Shown piece after piece: positions 18,373 through 26,880 of a stretch of 64,000 nucleotides of DNA. The stretch lies in contig NZ_CP064954.1 in the NCBI RefSeq assembly GCF_011038655.2, forward strand, positions 2,480,001 to 2,544,000, in the 5' to 3' direction. Source of the stretch: Corynebacterium lizhenjunii (GTDB lineage: Bacteria; Actinomycetota; Actinomycetes; Mycobacteriales; Mycobacteriaceae). Position 1 is the stretch's first letter, and every line of letters begins with the position of its first letter. The notes below the pieces were generated by a model, which saw only the letters and a program-made list of their open reading frames with translations, was not told the DNA's origin and made no database searches. The translations under genes were made by a program, and so were the position numbers.

Positions 18373-18771
18373 TTAATAGACGGTGGCGGTTTCTAGCAAA
18401 TGGTTCCAGCGACATGTGGGGCACACCTCCACCGCGTGGACGGTAAATTCTTGCGCCGCCGCGCCCGCTGTTGCCGCCAGCTCCCGGGCAATCTGGGCTA
18501 CTTCCTGCGGTGGGCGAGCACTGCCTGCGCGCCGGCCCAGGGCGTCGCCGAAAATCCACAGGGTTACCCGCGCGGGGGCTTGGCACACGGGGCACGGGCG
18601 CGGGCTGTCCACGCCGTGGTGCCGGGCGGCGGCCCGGAGCAAAAAGTCGGCGTCGCAGACATCCTCGCGCCGCAGGTTCCCCTGGTGCAGCCGCCGCAGC
18701 GCAGTGGCGCGTTCCCACTCGTGGGAGACGTGGTGCTTGGTCCTGATTCCCGGAAAATTACCCCCGTTCAT
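18373..18771 (-). CDS. DUF5318 family protein
   Basis: A 132-residue protein with two CxxC pairs (PCPVC about residue 60 and VCPTCRWNHL near the C-terminus), likely binding one zinc. The order CDADFLLRAA - CPVC - EVCPTCRWNHLL matches DUF5318, a conserved actinobacterial protein found next to ponA. Biochemical role unknown. It lies 90 bp upstream of ponA in the same orientation. Confidence 0.8.
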   Translation of the reverse strand: MNGGNFPGIRTKHHVSHEWERATALRRLHQGNLRREDVCDADFLLRAAARHHGVDSPRPCPVCQAPARVTLWIFGDALGRRAGSARPPQEVAQIARELAATAGAAAQEFTVHAVEVCPTCRWNHLLETATVY

Positions 18772-18862
18772 CCTGCGTCCTCCTTGGTGGTTGTTGCGCT
18801 GGGCTTGGCGCGTGCTAGCCTTTGCCCCAACCTTCTAGCCTGCAGGTTTATTCCCAAGCTTT

Positions 18863-18879
18863 GCTTGCCGATACCCCCT
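18863..18879 (+). repeat. Interspersed motif, intergenic copy (one mismatch)
   Basis: GCTTGCCGATACCCCCT in the gap between the DUF5318 gene and the divergent MarR gene; it differs from consensus by G to A in the second GC block. Confidence 0.7.
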
Positions 18880-18987
18880 CGATCCCCACCGTCTGCCCCT
18901 TCCTTGGCAACCCATAAAACCCCCTGAATCTCCCCCGCAGGCTGGGAAAGTGGCGCGAATAGAAAATTAGCGCTACATTTAGTTTCT

Positions 18988-19476
18988 ATGATTGAACCAG
19001 GAACTGAATCGCCTTCGACTTTCGAAGACGCACTGAAGGTTGCCTCCCGTCTGCAGCCTTCCCTTAACAAGCTGATGGTCATCTTCCAGCGCACCACAGA
19101 GGGCTCAAGCCTGACCACCTCCCAGGTGTCCATCATGAACCAGTTGCGCTCGCGCGGGCCCTCGCGCGTGTCCGTGATTGCCCAGGCGGAGCTCATCCGC
19201 ATGCCTACCGCGTCGAACGCCCTCTACCAGTTGGAGATGCGCGGCCTGGTGGAGCGCATGCGGGACGAGACCGACCGCCGCGGCGTGTTGGTGGCGCTGA
19301 CCCCCAAGGGCGAAGAAGAGCTCGATGTCGTCTCGCACGAGCGCTCCGAGGCCCTGGCCCAAATCATGCGCTGGCTGCCGCCGGAGGAGCTGGAACAGGC
19401 CCACACTCTCGCAGACTTGGTCACCCACCTGGCCAATGTCTACAACCCGACTGCGGGCTACAAGATTCGCCCCTAG
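18988..19476 (+). CDS. malR: MarR family transcriptional regulator (MalR-like)
   Basis: A 162-residue winged-helix repressor. A recognition-helix region sits around residues 65-90 (SVIAQAELIRMPTASNALYQLEMRGLV), followed by the MarR wing RDETDRRGVLVALT. Position next to DUF5318/ponA and before a universal stress gene matches the C. glutamicum malR-uspA locus, where MalR controls envelope-remodelling genes under stress. The symbol is a synteny-based assignment. The -10-like TACATTTAGTTTCT lies just before ATG. Confidence 0.82.
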   Translation: MIEPGTESPSTFEDALKVASRLQPSLNKLMVIFQRTTEGSSLTTSQVSIMNQLRSRGPSRVSVIAQAELIRMPTASNALYQLEMRGLVERMRDETDRRGVLVALTPKGEEELDVVSHERSEALAQIMRWLPPEELEQAHTLADLVTHLANVYNPTAGYKIRP

Positions 19477-19538
19477 CCGGTCGCCCGGCTGCTAGTAGTC
19501 CGTGGCTGAACAGCCCTAGCCGGTCGCCCGGCTGCTAG
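19471..19538. repeat. Two 25-bp direct repeats, each a small hairpin
   Basis: Identical copies at 19471-19495 and 19514-19538 (43-bp period). Each contains AGCCGG-TCGC-CCGGCT. The first copy includes the stop codon of the MarR gene. It may act as a weak terminator or attenuator between malR and usp. Confidence 0.75.
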
Positions 19539-19591
19539 CCGCCGAGCGCCGCTACACGTTGGCCCACTACCCGTTCGCCTAGGTGGTTCCC

Positions 19592-20611
19592 ATGGGAAAG
19601 AAGCACAAGCAACCCGCCGAATTTGGTCTAGCCGCCAAGGCGGATCCGGAGCTCCCGCTGCGGATTCTGGTGTCCTGGACTCCCGGCACCCCCAGCGCGA
19701 CAGGCTCGGATGCTGGCGCTAGCCATAAAGCCGCGCGCGCGGAGGCCATCGACTACGCCGCCTGGCTCGGGCGCACCACGCCCATTCATCTGCAGGTGCT
19801 GTCCACCTTCATCCAGCCCTGGTCCACGACCTCCCTGTCCAAGCTGGGCGGGAAGTACAAGAAGTGGTTCCGGGCAGAGGCCGCCGCCTGCGCGGTGGAG
19901 GTGGAGCAAAGGCTGGCGGAAAGTGGCATCGACAAGCAACAGTGCGCCAAGGAGTTCTCCCTGCTGCATGATGGCCCCAACCAGCCGCAGTTGCTTACCG
20001 ATGCCGCCGCTGCCTTCCGCGCAGACCTCATCCTGCTCAGCCCCGAACAATCCGCACCCAAGCACCGCCTGCTGGCGGGCACCACGGCGGACGCGCTGCT
20101 CCACTACTCGCCGGTGGCACTGGGGCTGACCCCGCGGGGGCTGAAGTTTGGAAAGAACGGCATCAAGCGCGTCAACTTCGCCTTTACTGAGGAACACCAA
20201 CAGGGCGACACCGCCGCGCTGCGGGCCGCTGCTGCTTTTGCGGTGCGCCTGGGGGTGCCGTTGCGCATCATCGCCTTTTCACCGTCCGGCCTGGTACAAG
20301 CCCCACTCCACAACAAGCTCAGCGTCGCGCAGCAGTTGACCTCCGATTGGCGCGAGCACTCGCTGGCCGCCATGGACCGTGCCCGCGACCTGGTGGCGGA
20401 TGAGTTCCCGCAGATTGACGTCTCCGCGGAGATTGGCATTGGCACCGGCTGGCGCGGCGCGGTGGATGCCATCAAGTGGAAGAAGAGCGACATCATGGTG
20501 CTGGGCTCAAGCCCCATGAGTTCGCTGGCGCGGGTATTCTTGGGCTCGACTGCCACAGAGATTCTGCCGCACCTGCCCGTCCCGGTGCTGGTGCACCCAG
20601 CTGCCCAATAA
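19592..20611 (+). CDS. uspA: Universal stress protein, two UspA domains
   Basis: About 339 residues from ATG 19592, chosen because AGGTGG sits 5 bases upstream; a GTG at 19583 is also in frame. Two tandem Usp-like Rossmann domains are visible. The second ends with the GSSPMSSLARVFLGSTATEILPHLPVPVLV segment, which includes the ATP-binding type GS(x)9 GS pattern. Usp proteins bind nucleotides and modulate stress survival. It follows malR at 115 bp in the same direction, as in C. glutamicum. Confidence 0.82.
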   Translation: MGKKHKQPAEFGLAAKADPELPLRILVSWTPGTPSATGSDAGASHKAARAEAIDYAAWLGRTTPIHLQVLSTFIQPWSTTSLSKLGGKYKKWFRAEAAACAVEVEQRLAESGIDKQQCAKEFSLLHDGPNQPQLLTDAAAAFRADLILLSPEQSAPKHRLLAGTTADALLHYSPVALGLTPRGLKFGKNGIKRVNFAFTEEHQQGDTAALRAAAAFAVRLGVPLRIIAFSPSGLVQAPLHNKLSVAQQLTSDWREHSLAAMDRARDLVADEFPQIDVSAEIGIGTGWRGAVDAIKWKKSDIMVLGSSPMSSLARVFLGSTATEILPHLPVPVLVHPAAQ

Positions 20612-20665
20612 GTTGCGGCCACACTCCGGCTACACCCGCAACCACGCCAACCAGGGAGGAAACGC

Positions 20666-21145
20666 ATGACCTACCCTAACCACCCGGAAAATGACCTGTC
20701 CTCGGACGCGGACTATACCAATAAGCGCCCGCCGGCCCCGCACTCCTTTGACGATCTTGCCGATGCCCCCGACCCCGCCTGGCTGGCCGAACAAAACCGC
20801 AAGTCTTCCCGCCAGGCACTCTGGTTCCTGATTAGCATTGTGGTGGCATCACTGGTGTGCGGCCTGGGCTCCCTACTCGTCTTGCGGCAATTCCCCGGGC
20901 CGTGGTGCGAGTCCGGCGATGCCGCCTGGCTGTGCACCACCACCACACGTTCGGTGTGGATGGGTCTGGCCATCTTCTTCCCGCTGCTCGGCGTGGTGGG
21001 TTCCGGGGTGATCATGCTGCGCAAACTCAACCGCTACCTGCGTTGGCGCGCCTGGATGGGAGTGTTTTGGGCGCTGACTTTGCACTTCATGATCTGGGCC
21101 ATCGACGTCCTGCAGGTCCTCTACGACACCTTCTTTGCAGCCTAA
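20666..21145 (+). CDS. Conserved membrane protein
   Basis: A 159-residue protein with a 50-residue acidic, Pro-rich cytoplasmic N-terminus, then three membrane helices (about residues 52-75, 93-115 and 125-150). Two cysteines in the loop between helices 1 and 2 (PWCESGDAAWLCTT) could form an extracytoplasmic disulfide. RBS GGGAGGAAA precedes ATG. An interspersed motif copy (20756-20770) encodes LADAP in the N-terminal tail. Follows uspA at 55 bp. Function unknown. Confidence 0.75.
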   Translation: MTYPNHPENDLSSDADYTNKRPPAPHSFDDLADAPDPAWLAEQNRKSSRQALWFLISIVVASLVCGLGSLLVLRQFPGPWCESGDAAWLCTTTTRSVWMGLAIFFPLLGVVGSGVIMLRKLNRYLRWRAWMGVFWALTLHFMIWAIDVLQVLYDTFFAA

Positions 21146-21172
21146 CTCCCTCAACCAACTCCCCGGGACCAG

Positions 21173-22111
21173 CTAAGGCGCGACTAGGGCGGCGGCAACC
21201 TCGGCGCAATCGGGGCGGCCGCAATGCTGGGTGGCCACGTGCTGCGCGCACTCGTCGCAGATGAGGACCTGCTGGCGGCACGTGTCCTCGTTAATGCAGT
21301 TGTGGAAGGTGTTGGTTGCAGCCTGGCAGTGCACGCAGTGGCCCAGCTGGATAAAGCCCGGGTCCGTCACGCCCTGACCAAACTCGTGGTGCATGCGCTT
21401 ATCAAAGACGTACATGGAGCCTTCCCACAGGCCATCATTGCCGTACTTCTCCCCGTAACGCACAATGCCGCCGTCGATCTGGTAGACCTCCTTGAAACCG
21501 CGGTTGAGCATCAGAGCAGAGAGAATCTCGCAGCGGATTCCGCCGGTGCAGTAGGAGACCACCGGCTTGTCCTTCATCCAGTCATACTTGCCGGACTCCA
21601 GCTCGCGGATGAAATCGTGGGTGGTGCGCACGTCCGGAACCACCGCGCCTTTGAACTTGCCAATCTCAGCCTCCATGGCGTTGCGGCCGTCAAAGAAGAC
21701 CACCTCCCCGCCGCGGTCTGCCACCAGCTGGTTGACCTCCTCCGGCTTGAGGTGCACGCCGCCGCCCACCACGCCGTTTTCATCGACCTTGAGCTCGCCC
21801 GGCGCGCCGAAGGCCACAATCTCCTCGCGGACTTTAACCGACAGGCGTGGGAAATCTGCCGCGCTGCCGTCGGACCACTTGAACTCCATCTTCTTAAAGC
21901 CCGGGTACTCGCGCGTAGCCCGCACGTAGCGCTTGCACGCAGCCATATCGCCGCCCACCGTGCCATTGATACCGTGCGGGGAAATGAGGATGCGCCCCTT
22001 GAGCCCCAGGGACTCGCACAGGGTGCGCTGCCACAGCATGACTGCGGCCGGATCCTCGATGGGAGTAAAGCAGTAGTACAGAAGAATTTTGCCGATGCTC
22101 ACGCCCTTCAT
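21173..22111 (-). CDS. trhO: tRNA uridine(34) hydroxylase TrhO, rhodanese-like
   Basis: A 312-residue protein in the YceA/TrhO family. The N-terminal acylphosphatase-like domain includes [16 protein letters not shown]. The rhodanese domain has the catalytic cysteine in [12 protein letters not shown]. The C-terminal Cys-rich region (HCVHC, CINEDTC, CDEC) could bind zinc. It hydroxylates U34 of certain tRNAs using O2. Convergent with the preceding membrane-protein gene. ATG 22111 or the GTG three codons later could be used. Confidence 0.9.
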   Translation of the reverse strand: MKGVSIGKILLYYCFTPIEDPAAVMLWQRTLCESLGLKGRILISPHGINGTVGGDMAACKRYVRATREYPGFKKMEFKWSDGSAADFPRLSVKVREEIVAFGAPGELKVDENGVVGGGVHLKPEEVNQLVADRGGEVVFFDGRNAMEAEIGKFKGAVVPDVRTTHDFIRELESGKYDWMKDKPVVSYCTGGIRCEILSALMLNRGFKEVYQIDGGIVRYGEKYGNDGLWEGSMYVFDKRMHHEFGQGVTDPGFIQLGHCVHCQAATNTFHNCINEDTCRQQVLICDECAQHVATQHCGRPDCAEVAAALVAP

Positions 22112-22220
22112 CCTATGCCCGCGCGGCGGCGGGCTCGAAATTGCGGCGGCGGACTAACGTGGGAGACTACCTAGGGCTCTAGCCAGTCCGGGCGGATTTC
22201 ATGATGTTAAGGAGTACAAC

Positions 22221-23099
22221 ATTTCCAATCTGGTATTTGAGGGGCTCGAGAAGAGCTTCGGGCCACAGAAAGTCCTGGACCAGCTATCCTTTGCTGTGAA
22301 CGCGGGAGAGATCTTCGGATTCGTGGGATCCAACGGTGCTGGTAAGTCAACCACCATGCGCATTGCGATAGGCGTCCTCGCTGCAGATTCTGGAAGGGTC
22401 TTGTTCGGTGGGCGGCCAGTGGATGATGATGTTCGGCGGCGTATTGGTTACATGCCGGAAGAGCGCGGGCTCTACGGCAAGGAGAAAATCGCGGAGCAAC
22501 TCGTCTTTTTGGCTAAGCTTCATGGATTGCACGGTCCAGCGGCTCGCGCGCAGACAGAACAGCTGCTGGAGCGCTTGGGGCTAGGGGAGCGCATGAACGA
22601 TAAGCTTGATTCCTTGTCCCTCGGCAACCAGCAAAAGGTGCAGTTAGCTGCTTCACTGGTCCATTCCCCCGAGCTCCTGATCCTCGACGAGCCCTTCTCT
22701 GGTTTGGACCCGCTGGCGGTAGAAGTCATGAGCGAGATTCTCAAAGAGAAAGCCCAGTTAGGTGTCCCCATTATCTTTTCTTCACACCAGCTAGATCTAG
22801 TACAGCGCATGTGTGATCGGATCGGGATTCTCTCCGGTGGCACCCTAGCGGCAGAAGGGCCCGTTGCAGATCTCCGAAATCAAGGCCCCTTGGTCTACCG
22901 TGTGCTCACCACTTCGCGTGGCTGGTATCCCGAAGGCGTCCGAGTCCTGGAGGAGTCAGACACGCACGTCACCGTGGAGCTTCCCAGCCCGGAAGCTGAG
23001 CAACCTACACTCCACGCAGCCGTTAACGCCGGTGACGTGCATGGTTTCTATCGAATTATCCCTGACCTCTCCGATCTTTTCCGAAAGTATGTGAGCTAG
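22221..23099 (+). CDS. ABC transporter ATP-binding protein (NatA-like), probable ATT start
   Basis: A 292-residue ABC ATPase with Walker A GSNGAGKST, signature LSLGNQQ, Walker B LLILDEPFSGLD and switch SSHQ. Reading upstream from GTG 22296, 25 further in-frame codons encode the normal ABC N-terminus (SNLVFEGLEKSFG, then VLDQLSFAV). No ATG, GTG or TTG occurs there. AAGGAG (22209-22214) sits 6 bases before ATT 22221, making ATT the likeliest initiator; the alternatives are CTG 22230 or a truncated GTG 22296 product. It is coupled to the permease at 1 bp spacing. Together they resemble NatAB-type exporters. Substrate unknown. Confidence 0.85.
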   Translation: MSNLVFEGLEKSFGPQKVLDQLSFAVNAGEIFGFVGSNGAGKSTTMRIAIGVLAADSGRVLFGGRPVDDDVRRRIGYMPEERGLYGKEKIAEQLVFLAKLHGLHGPAARAQTEQLLERLGLGERMNDKLDSLSLGNQQKVQLAASLVHSPELLILDEPFSGLDPLAVEVMSEILKEKAQLGVPIIFSSHQLDLVQRMCDRIGILSGGTLAAEGPVADLRNQGPLVYRVLTTSRGWYPEGVRVLEESDTHVTVELPSPEAEQPTLHAAVNAGDVHGFYRIIPDLSDLFRKYVS

Positions 23100-23100
23100 C

Positions 23101-24285
23101 ATGGCTTATTCTTCGAGCAACACCATTATGAGCGTCGCCGCACGCGAGATTCGACAATCGTTGCGTAGCCGGGGCATCATGGTCACCCTCAGCATCTTAC
23201 TGATTGTCCTGGTAGCCGGGCCGTTTATCGGCGCGCACTTTCTAAACCAAGATAGCGATCCCTCAGAGAGGACCATTGTCTTGGTAGGCATAGACCCCTC
23301 CCCTATATCCGACCCCGATTTCCTCATCGAAGCCGCCAGCAACCCCACTGACGTTGAAAGCCGCGTTCGAGACGGAGACATTGCAGCAGCTTTCATCCAC
23401 GAAGGGGAGCAGCTGACCTTTGTTCATGATGGACAGCCATCACCACGCCTGCAAGCTTTTGCACAAACCCTGCAGCACGACATGTCATTGTCGGCAACCC
23501 TCAACGAACTTGGCCTCAGCGCTGAGCAGTTCGCTGCCGCTACGCCGACTATCGAATTAGTCGAGAAACAAGTAGACAACAATGTCGAGCCCACCCCCGA
23601 CAGAAATGAGTGGGACCTCAGTGCCACCCTCGGCGGGATTTTCATCTTAATGATGTCCGTGACACTCTTTGCCGCGAACGTGGGCGCGCGAGTCACAGAA
23701 GAAAAGTCCTCACGGATTATCGAGCTCATCGTAGCGACGGTAAAGCCGCTCGACTTTTTGGCCGGAAAGATTATCGGCAACGTGAGCTTCGCAGTAGCTG
23801 CTACAGCAGCCGTCCTCGGCGTCGGAACGCTCAGTCTCCGCGCCTCTGGCATCTTGCATTCAACGGAGCTGAATTGGTCCCTTATCCCCGTGCTCTTCGT
23901 GAGCTATTTCCTGGGACTGCTGTTCTTTTCCTCCATGTACGCCGCAGCAGGCGCAATGGTCCAGCGCACAGAAGACCTACAGTCCACACAAATGCCCATC
24001 ATGTTGCTCATCTTCGTTATCGTCTACACGCCGGCGACGTTCTTTAGCCAAGTCGACTCTGATTGGATGTATTGGCTTGCGTGGATACCGCCGCTATCCG
24101 TGGGGCATGCCCCATTGCAATACGCCGCCGGAAACTTTAGTACCTGGCAATTCTGCCTGTCCATGTTCCTCTTGCTAGCCTTCACCACCGCCACCATCTG
24201 GCTGGTGGCCCGAATCTACCGAATCGCCATCCTCCACAACAGCTCGAAACTGACATGGCGTCAGGCTCTCCGGCTTAAGGGCTAA
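23101..24285 (+). CDS. ABC-2 type permease (NatB-like)
   Basis: A 394-residue protein. There is one N-terminal membrane helix (about residues 27-47), an extracytoplasmic region of about 130 residues, then five or six membrane helices ending in a basic C-terminus. The motif TEEKSSRIIELIVATVKPLDFLAGKIIG is diagnostic of the NatB/ABC-2 permease family. It pairs with the ATPase just upstream. Likely an exporter of sodium, drugs or peptides; this cannot be resolved. It ends 10 bp from the convergent DUF1846 gene. Confidence 0.86.
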   Translation: MAYSSSNTIMSVAAREIRQSLRSRGIMVTLSILLIVLVAGPFIGAHFLNQDSDPSERTIVLVGIDPSPISDPDFLIEAASNPTDVESRVRDGDIAAAFIHEGEQLTFVHDGQPSPRLQAFAQTLQHDMSLSATLNELGLSAEQFAAATPTIELVEKQVDNNVEPTPDRNEWDLSATLGGIFILMMSVTLFAANVGARVTEEKSSRIIELIVATVKPLDFLAGKIIGNVSFAVAATAAVLGVGTLSLRASGILHSTELNWSLIPVLFVSYFLGLLFFSSMYAAAGAMVQRTEDLQSTQMPIMLLIFVIVYTPATFFSQVDSDWMYWLAWIPPLSVGHAPLQYAAGNFSTWQFCLSMFLLLAFTTATIWLVARIYRIAILHNSSKLTWRQALRLKG

Positions 24286-24295
24286 AAGCCAAGGC

Positions 24296-25792
24296 CTAGC
24301 GCTTCTGGTACAGCGCCTGCTTGCGCGCAAAGACCGGGTCAGAGGTCACCAGCACACCCAGGTTGCGGAAGATGCCCTCATCCACCGAGCCCAGGATAGT
24401 GGTGGTGTGCACGTCGCAGCCCTGCAGATTCTTAAGCTGCTCCAGTGCCAGGCGGGCGTTGTTGTCCTTTGCAGCAGACGAAGACAGGGCAATGAGCACC
24501 TCATCGGTGTGCAGCCGCGGGTTGCGCGAGCCCAGATGCTTCGTCTTGAGGGACTGAATCGGCTCAATTGACTCCGGCGACAACAGGTGGACCTCATCGG
24601 CAATCCCCGCCAGGTGCTTGAGGGCATTAAGCAGCATCGACGCGGAGCAACCCAGTAGTGCGGAGGTGCGGCCTTGGATGATGGTGCCATCGGCAAGCTC
24701 GATTGCCGATGCCGCCTCTCCCGTAGCCTCCGCCTTCGCCCTTGCGGGTTCCACCACGCGCCGGTCCGTAGCCTTGATGCCTGCCTTGGCCATCACCACC
24801 GCGGCGCGCTCCGACTGGGTGGAGTCCAGCCCATTGCGGGCCTCCTCAACCAAAGCCTTGAAGTAGCGGCGGATGATTTCTTGCTCGGCGGCGCGGCGGC
24901 AGGCGGCATCATCAGTAATGCAAAAACCTGCCATATTCACGCCCATGTCGGTGGGGGACTGGTAGGGGGTGGTGCCAGTGAGCTTTTCTAGCAGGACCTT
25001 GAGCAGGGGGAAGGCCTCGACGTCGCGGTTGTAGTTGACGGTCGACTCCCCGTGCGCGGACAGGTGGAAGTGGTCGATGACATTGGCGTCGTTAAGATCC
25101 ACCGTCGCGGCCTCATAAGCCAGGTTGACGGGGTGCTCCAGCGGCAAGTTCCAAATGGGGAAGGTCTCAAACTTGGCGTAGCCGGCCTGCACGCCGCGCT
25201 GGTGTTCGTGGTAAACCTGGCTCAGCGCCGTGGCCAGCTTGCCGGAGCCCGGCCCCGGGGCGGTGACCACCACCAGGTCCCGGGTGGTCTCGGCGTAGTC
25301 ATTGCGGCCCAGGCCTTCCGGGGAGACAATCAGATCCGTGTTGGAGGGGTAGCCGGGAATAACGCGGTGGCGGGCCACAGATAGCCCCAGGCGTTGTACG
25401 CGCTCGATGAAGGCTTCCGCCTGGGCATTGCCGGGCTCAAGCTGCGTCATCACAATGTTATTGACCAAAAAGCCCCGCGCGCGGAACACATCCACCAGGC
25501 GCAGCACGTCATCTTCGTACAAAATGCCCAGGTCCGCGCGGACCTTCTGGCGCTGGATGTCCTTGGCGTTGATGCAGATGAGGATCTCCACGTCATCTTT
25601 GATCCGCTCCAGCATGGTGATCTTGTTGTCCGGGGTGAACCCGGGCAGCACACGGGAAGCGTGCATGTCATCAAAGAGCTTGCCGCCCATCTCCAGGTAG
25701 AGCTTGCCGCCGATTTCTTCGCGTCGGGCATTAATATGCTCCGACTGCATGGTGATGTATTTTTCGCGGTCAAAGCCAATTGTGTGCGTCAT
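24296..25792 (-). CDS. DUF1846 family protein
   Basis: A 498-residue protein starting [20 protein letters not shown], typical of DUF1846. The conserved blocks [17 protein letters not shown] and the nucleotide-binding-like [18 protein letters not shown] are present. Some annotations link the family to ATP-dependent enzymes, but no biochemical function is firmly known to me. Two interspersed motif copies (24688-24716) lie in a linker near residue 360. Monocistronic and convergent with the ABC pair. Confidence 0.85.
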   Translation of the reverse strand: MTHTIGFDREKYITMQSEHINARREEIGGKLYLEMGGKLFDDMHASRVLPGFTPDNKITMLERIKDDVEILICINAKDIQRQKVRADLGILYEDDVLRLVDVFRARGFLVNNIVMTQLEPGNAQAEAFIERVQRLGLSVARHRVIPGYPSNTDLIVSPEGLGRNDYAETTRDLVVVTAPGPGSGKLATALSQVYHEHQRGVQAGYAKFETFPIWNLPLEHPVNLAYEAATVDLNDANVIDHFHLSAHGESTVNYNRDVEAFPLLKVLLEKLTGTTPYQSPTDMGVNMAGFCITDDAACRRAAEQEIIRRYFKALVEEARNGLDSTQSERAAVVMAKAGIKATDRRVVEPARAKAEATGEAASAIELADGTIIQGRTSALLGCSASMLLNALKHLAGIADEVHLLSPESIEPIQSLKTKHLGSRNPRLHTDEVLIALSSSAAKDNNARLALEQLKNLQGCDVHTTTILGSVDEGIFRNLGVLVTSDPVFARKQALYQKR

Positions 25793-26000
25793 GAACGTAG
25801 CCCTTTCAGCGCTAGCCTCGGTGCCCTCGCGCCCAGGTGGTACTCCCGTGGTGCTGGACCGGAGTTGGACCGGTACTAGACCGTGGGAATACTCCGTAAC
25901 GTTTAGGCGTTTTCATTCCGCACGACTAGCTTACACGCCTGCGCCGCCAGCGGGGCGAGCGACGCGGGGATGCCCTGGCACCCGACTACCATGAGGCCTT

Positions 26001-26870
26001 ATGCCTGAAGGTCACCTCATCCACCACCTGGCGGGGCGTTTGAACACCGATTTCCGCAGCACCCCGCTGCATGTTACGAGCCCGCAGGGCCGCTTTGCCC
26101 GGGAGGCCGCCGTGCTCGATGGCACCCGCCTGGAGCGTGCCGAGGCCCGCGGCAAGCACTTGTTCCTGCACTTTGATGCCCCTTCCCCGGAGCATATTGT
26201 CTACATCCACCTTGGGCTGATTGGTCAGCTGCGTTTCGAGCCCGTCGCGGATGTGTGGGGCCAGGTACGCCTGCGCCTCGAGCCTGCCGATGCCGCCGAA
26301 CCCCTCGCCGCCCAGCCTGCCGATGCCGATGCCAGCCCCGCCGAACCCCTCGCCGCCAACCTCCGCGGCCCACAGTGGTGCCGCCTGATCACCCCCGCGG
26401 AATACGCCGCCGCAGTAGCCAAAATTGGCCACGACCCCATCCGTGCGGACGCCGACCCGCAGGAGCTGTGGGCACAGGTCCAGCGTTCCTCGCGCAGTAT
26501 TGCGTCACTGTTGATGGACCAAAAGCTCTTCGCCGGGGTGGGCAATATCTATCGCGCGGAGGTGCTCTTTCGCCAAGGAATTGCCCCCACCACCCCAGGC
26601 AAGGAGCTCACGCGCGCGCAGTTTGATGCGGTGTGGGCGGACTTGGTCGACCTCATGCGCGCCGGCGTGGACAGCGCGCGTATTGATACGGTACGCCCGG
26701 AACACACCCCGGAGGCAATGGGCCGGGCCCCACGCAAAGATGACCACGGCGGGGAGGTCTACGTCTACCGCCGCGAAGGCTTGCCCTGTTATGTCTGTTC
26801 CACCCCGGTTGCCGCCCGCGTGTTGGAAGGCCGCAATCTGTTTTGGTGCCCGGCCTGCCAGCGCGGGTAA
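26001..26870 (+). CDS. Fpg/Nei family DNA glycosylase (Nei1-like)
   Basis: A 289-residue protein starting MPEGH: after Met removal, Pro2 is the Schiff-base nucleophile and Glu3 the catalytic acid. The early KHLFLHF holds the conserved Lys. The H2TH region is around LMDQKLFAGVGNIYRAEVLF. The zinc finger is CYVC...CPAC at the C-terminus. It removes oxidised bases and nicks abasic sites, as mycobacterial Nei1 does. A Pro/Ala/Asp linker (residues about 95-120) encoded by two or three motif copies (26283-26332) interrupts the N-terminal domain. It precedes the NAD(P)HX repair gene at 10 bp. Confidence 0.88.
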   Translation: MPEGHLIHHLAGRLNTDFRSTPLHVTSPQGRFAREAAVLDGTRLERAEARGKHLFLHFDAPSPEHIVYIHLGLIGQLRFEPVADVWGQVRLRLEPADAAEPLAAQPADADASPAEPLAANLRGPQWCRLITPAEYAAAVAKIGHDPIRADADPQELWAQVQRSSRSIASLLMDQKLFAGVGNIYRAEVLFRQGIAPTTPGKELTRAQFDAVWADLVDLMRAGVDSARIDTVRPEHTPEAMGRAPRKDDHGGEVYVYRREGLPCYVCSTPVAARVLEGRNLFWCPACQRG

Positions 26871-26880
26871 TTTGGGGCGC

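Noticed and set aside
26581..26880. Extended N-terminus of the NAD(P)HX enzyme
   Set aside because: It overlaps the glycosylase gene in another frame; the epimerase domain starts at ATG 26881.
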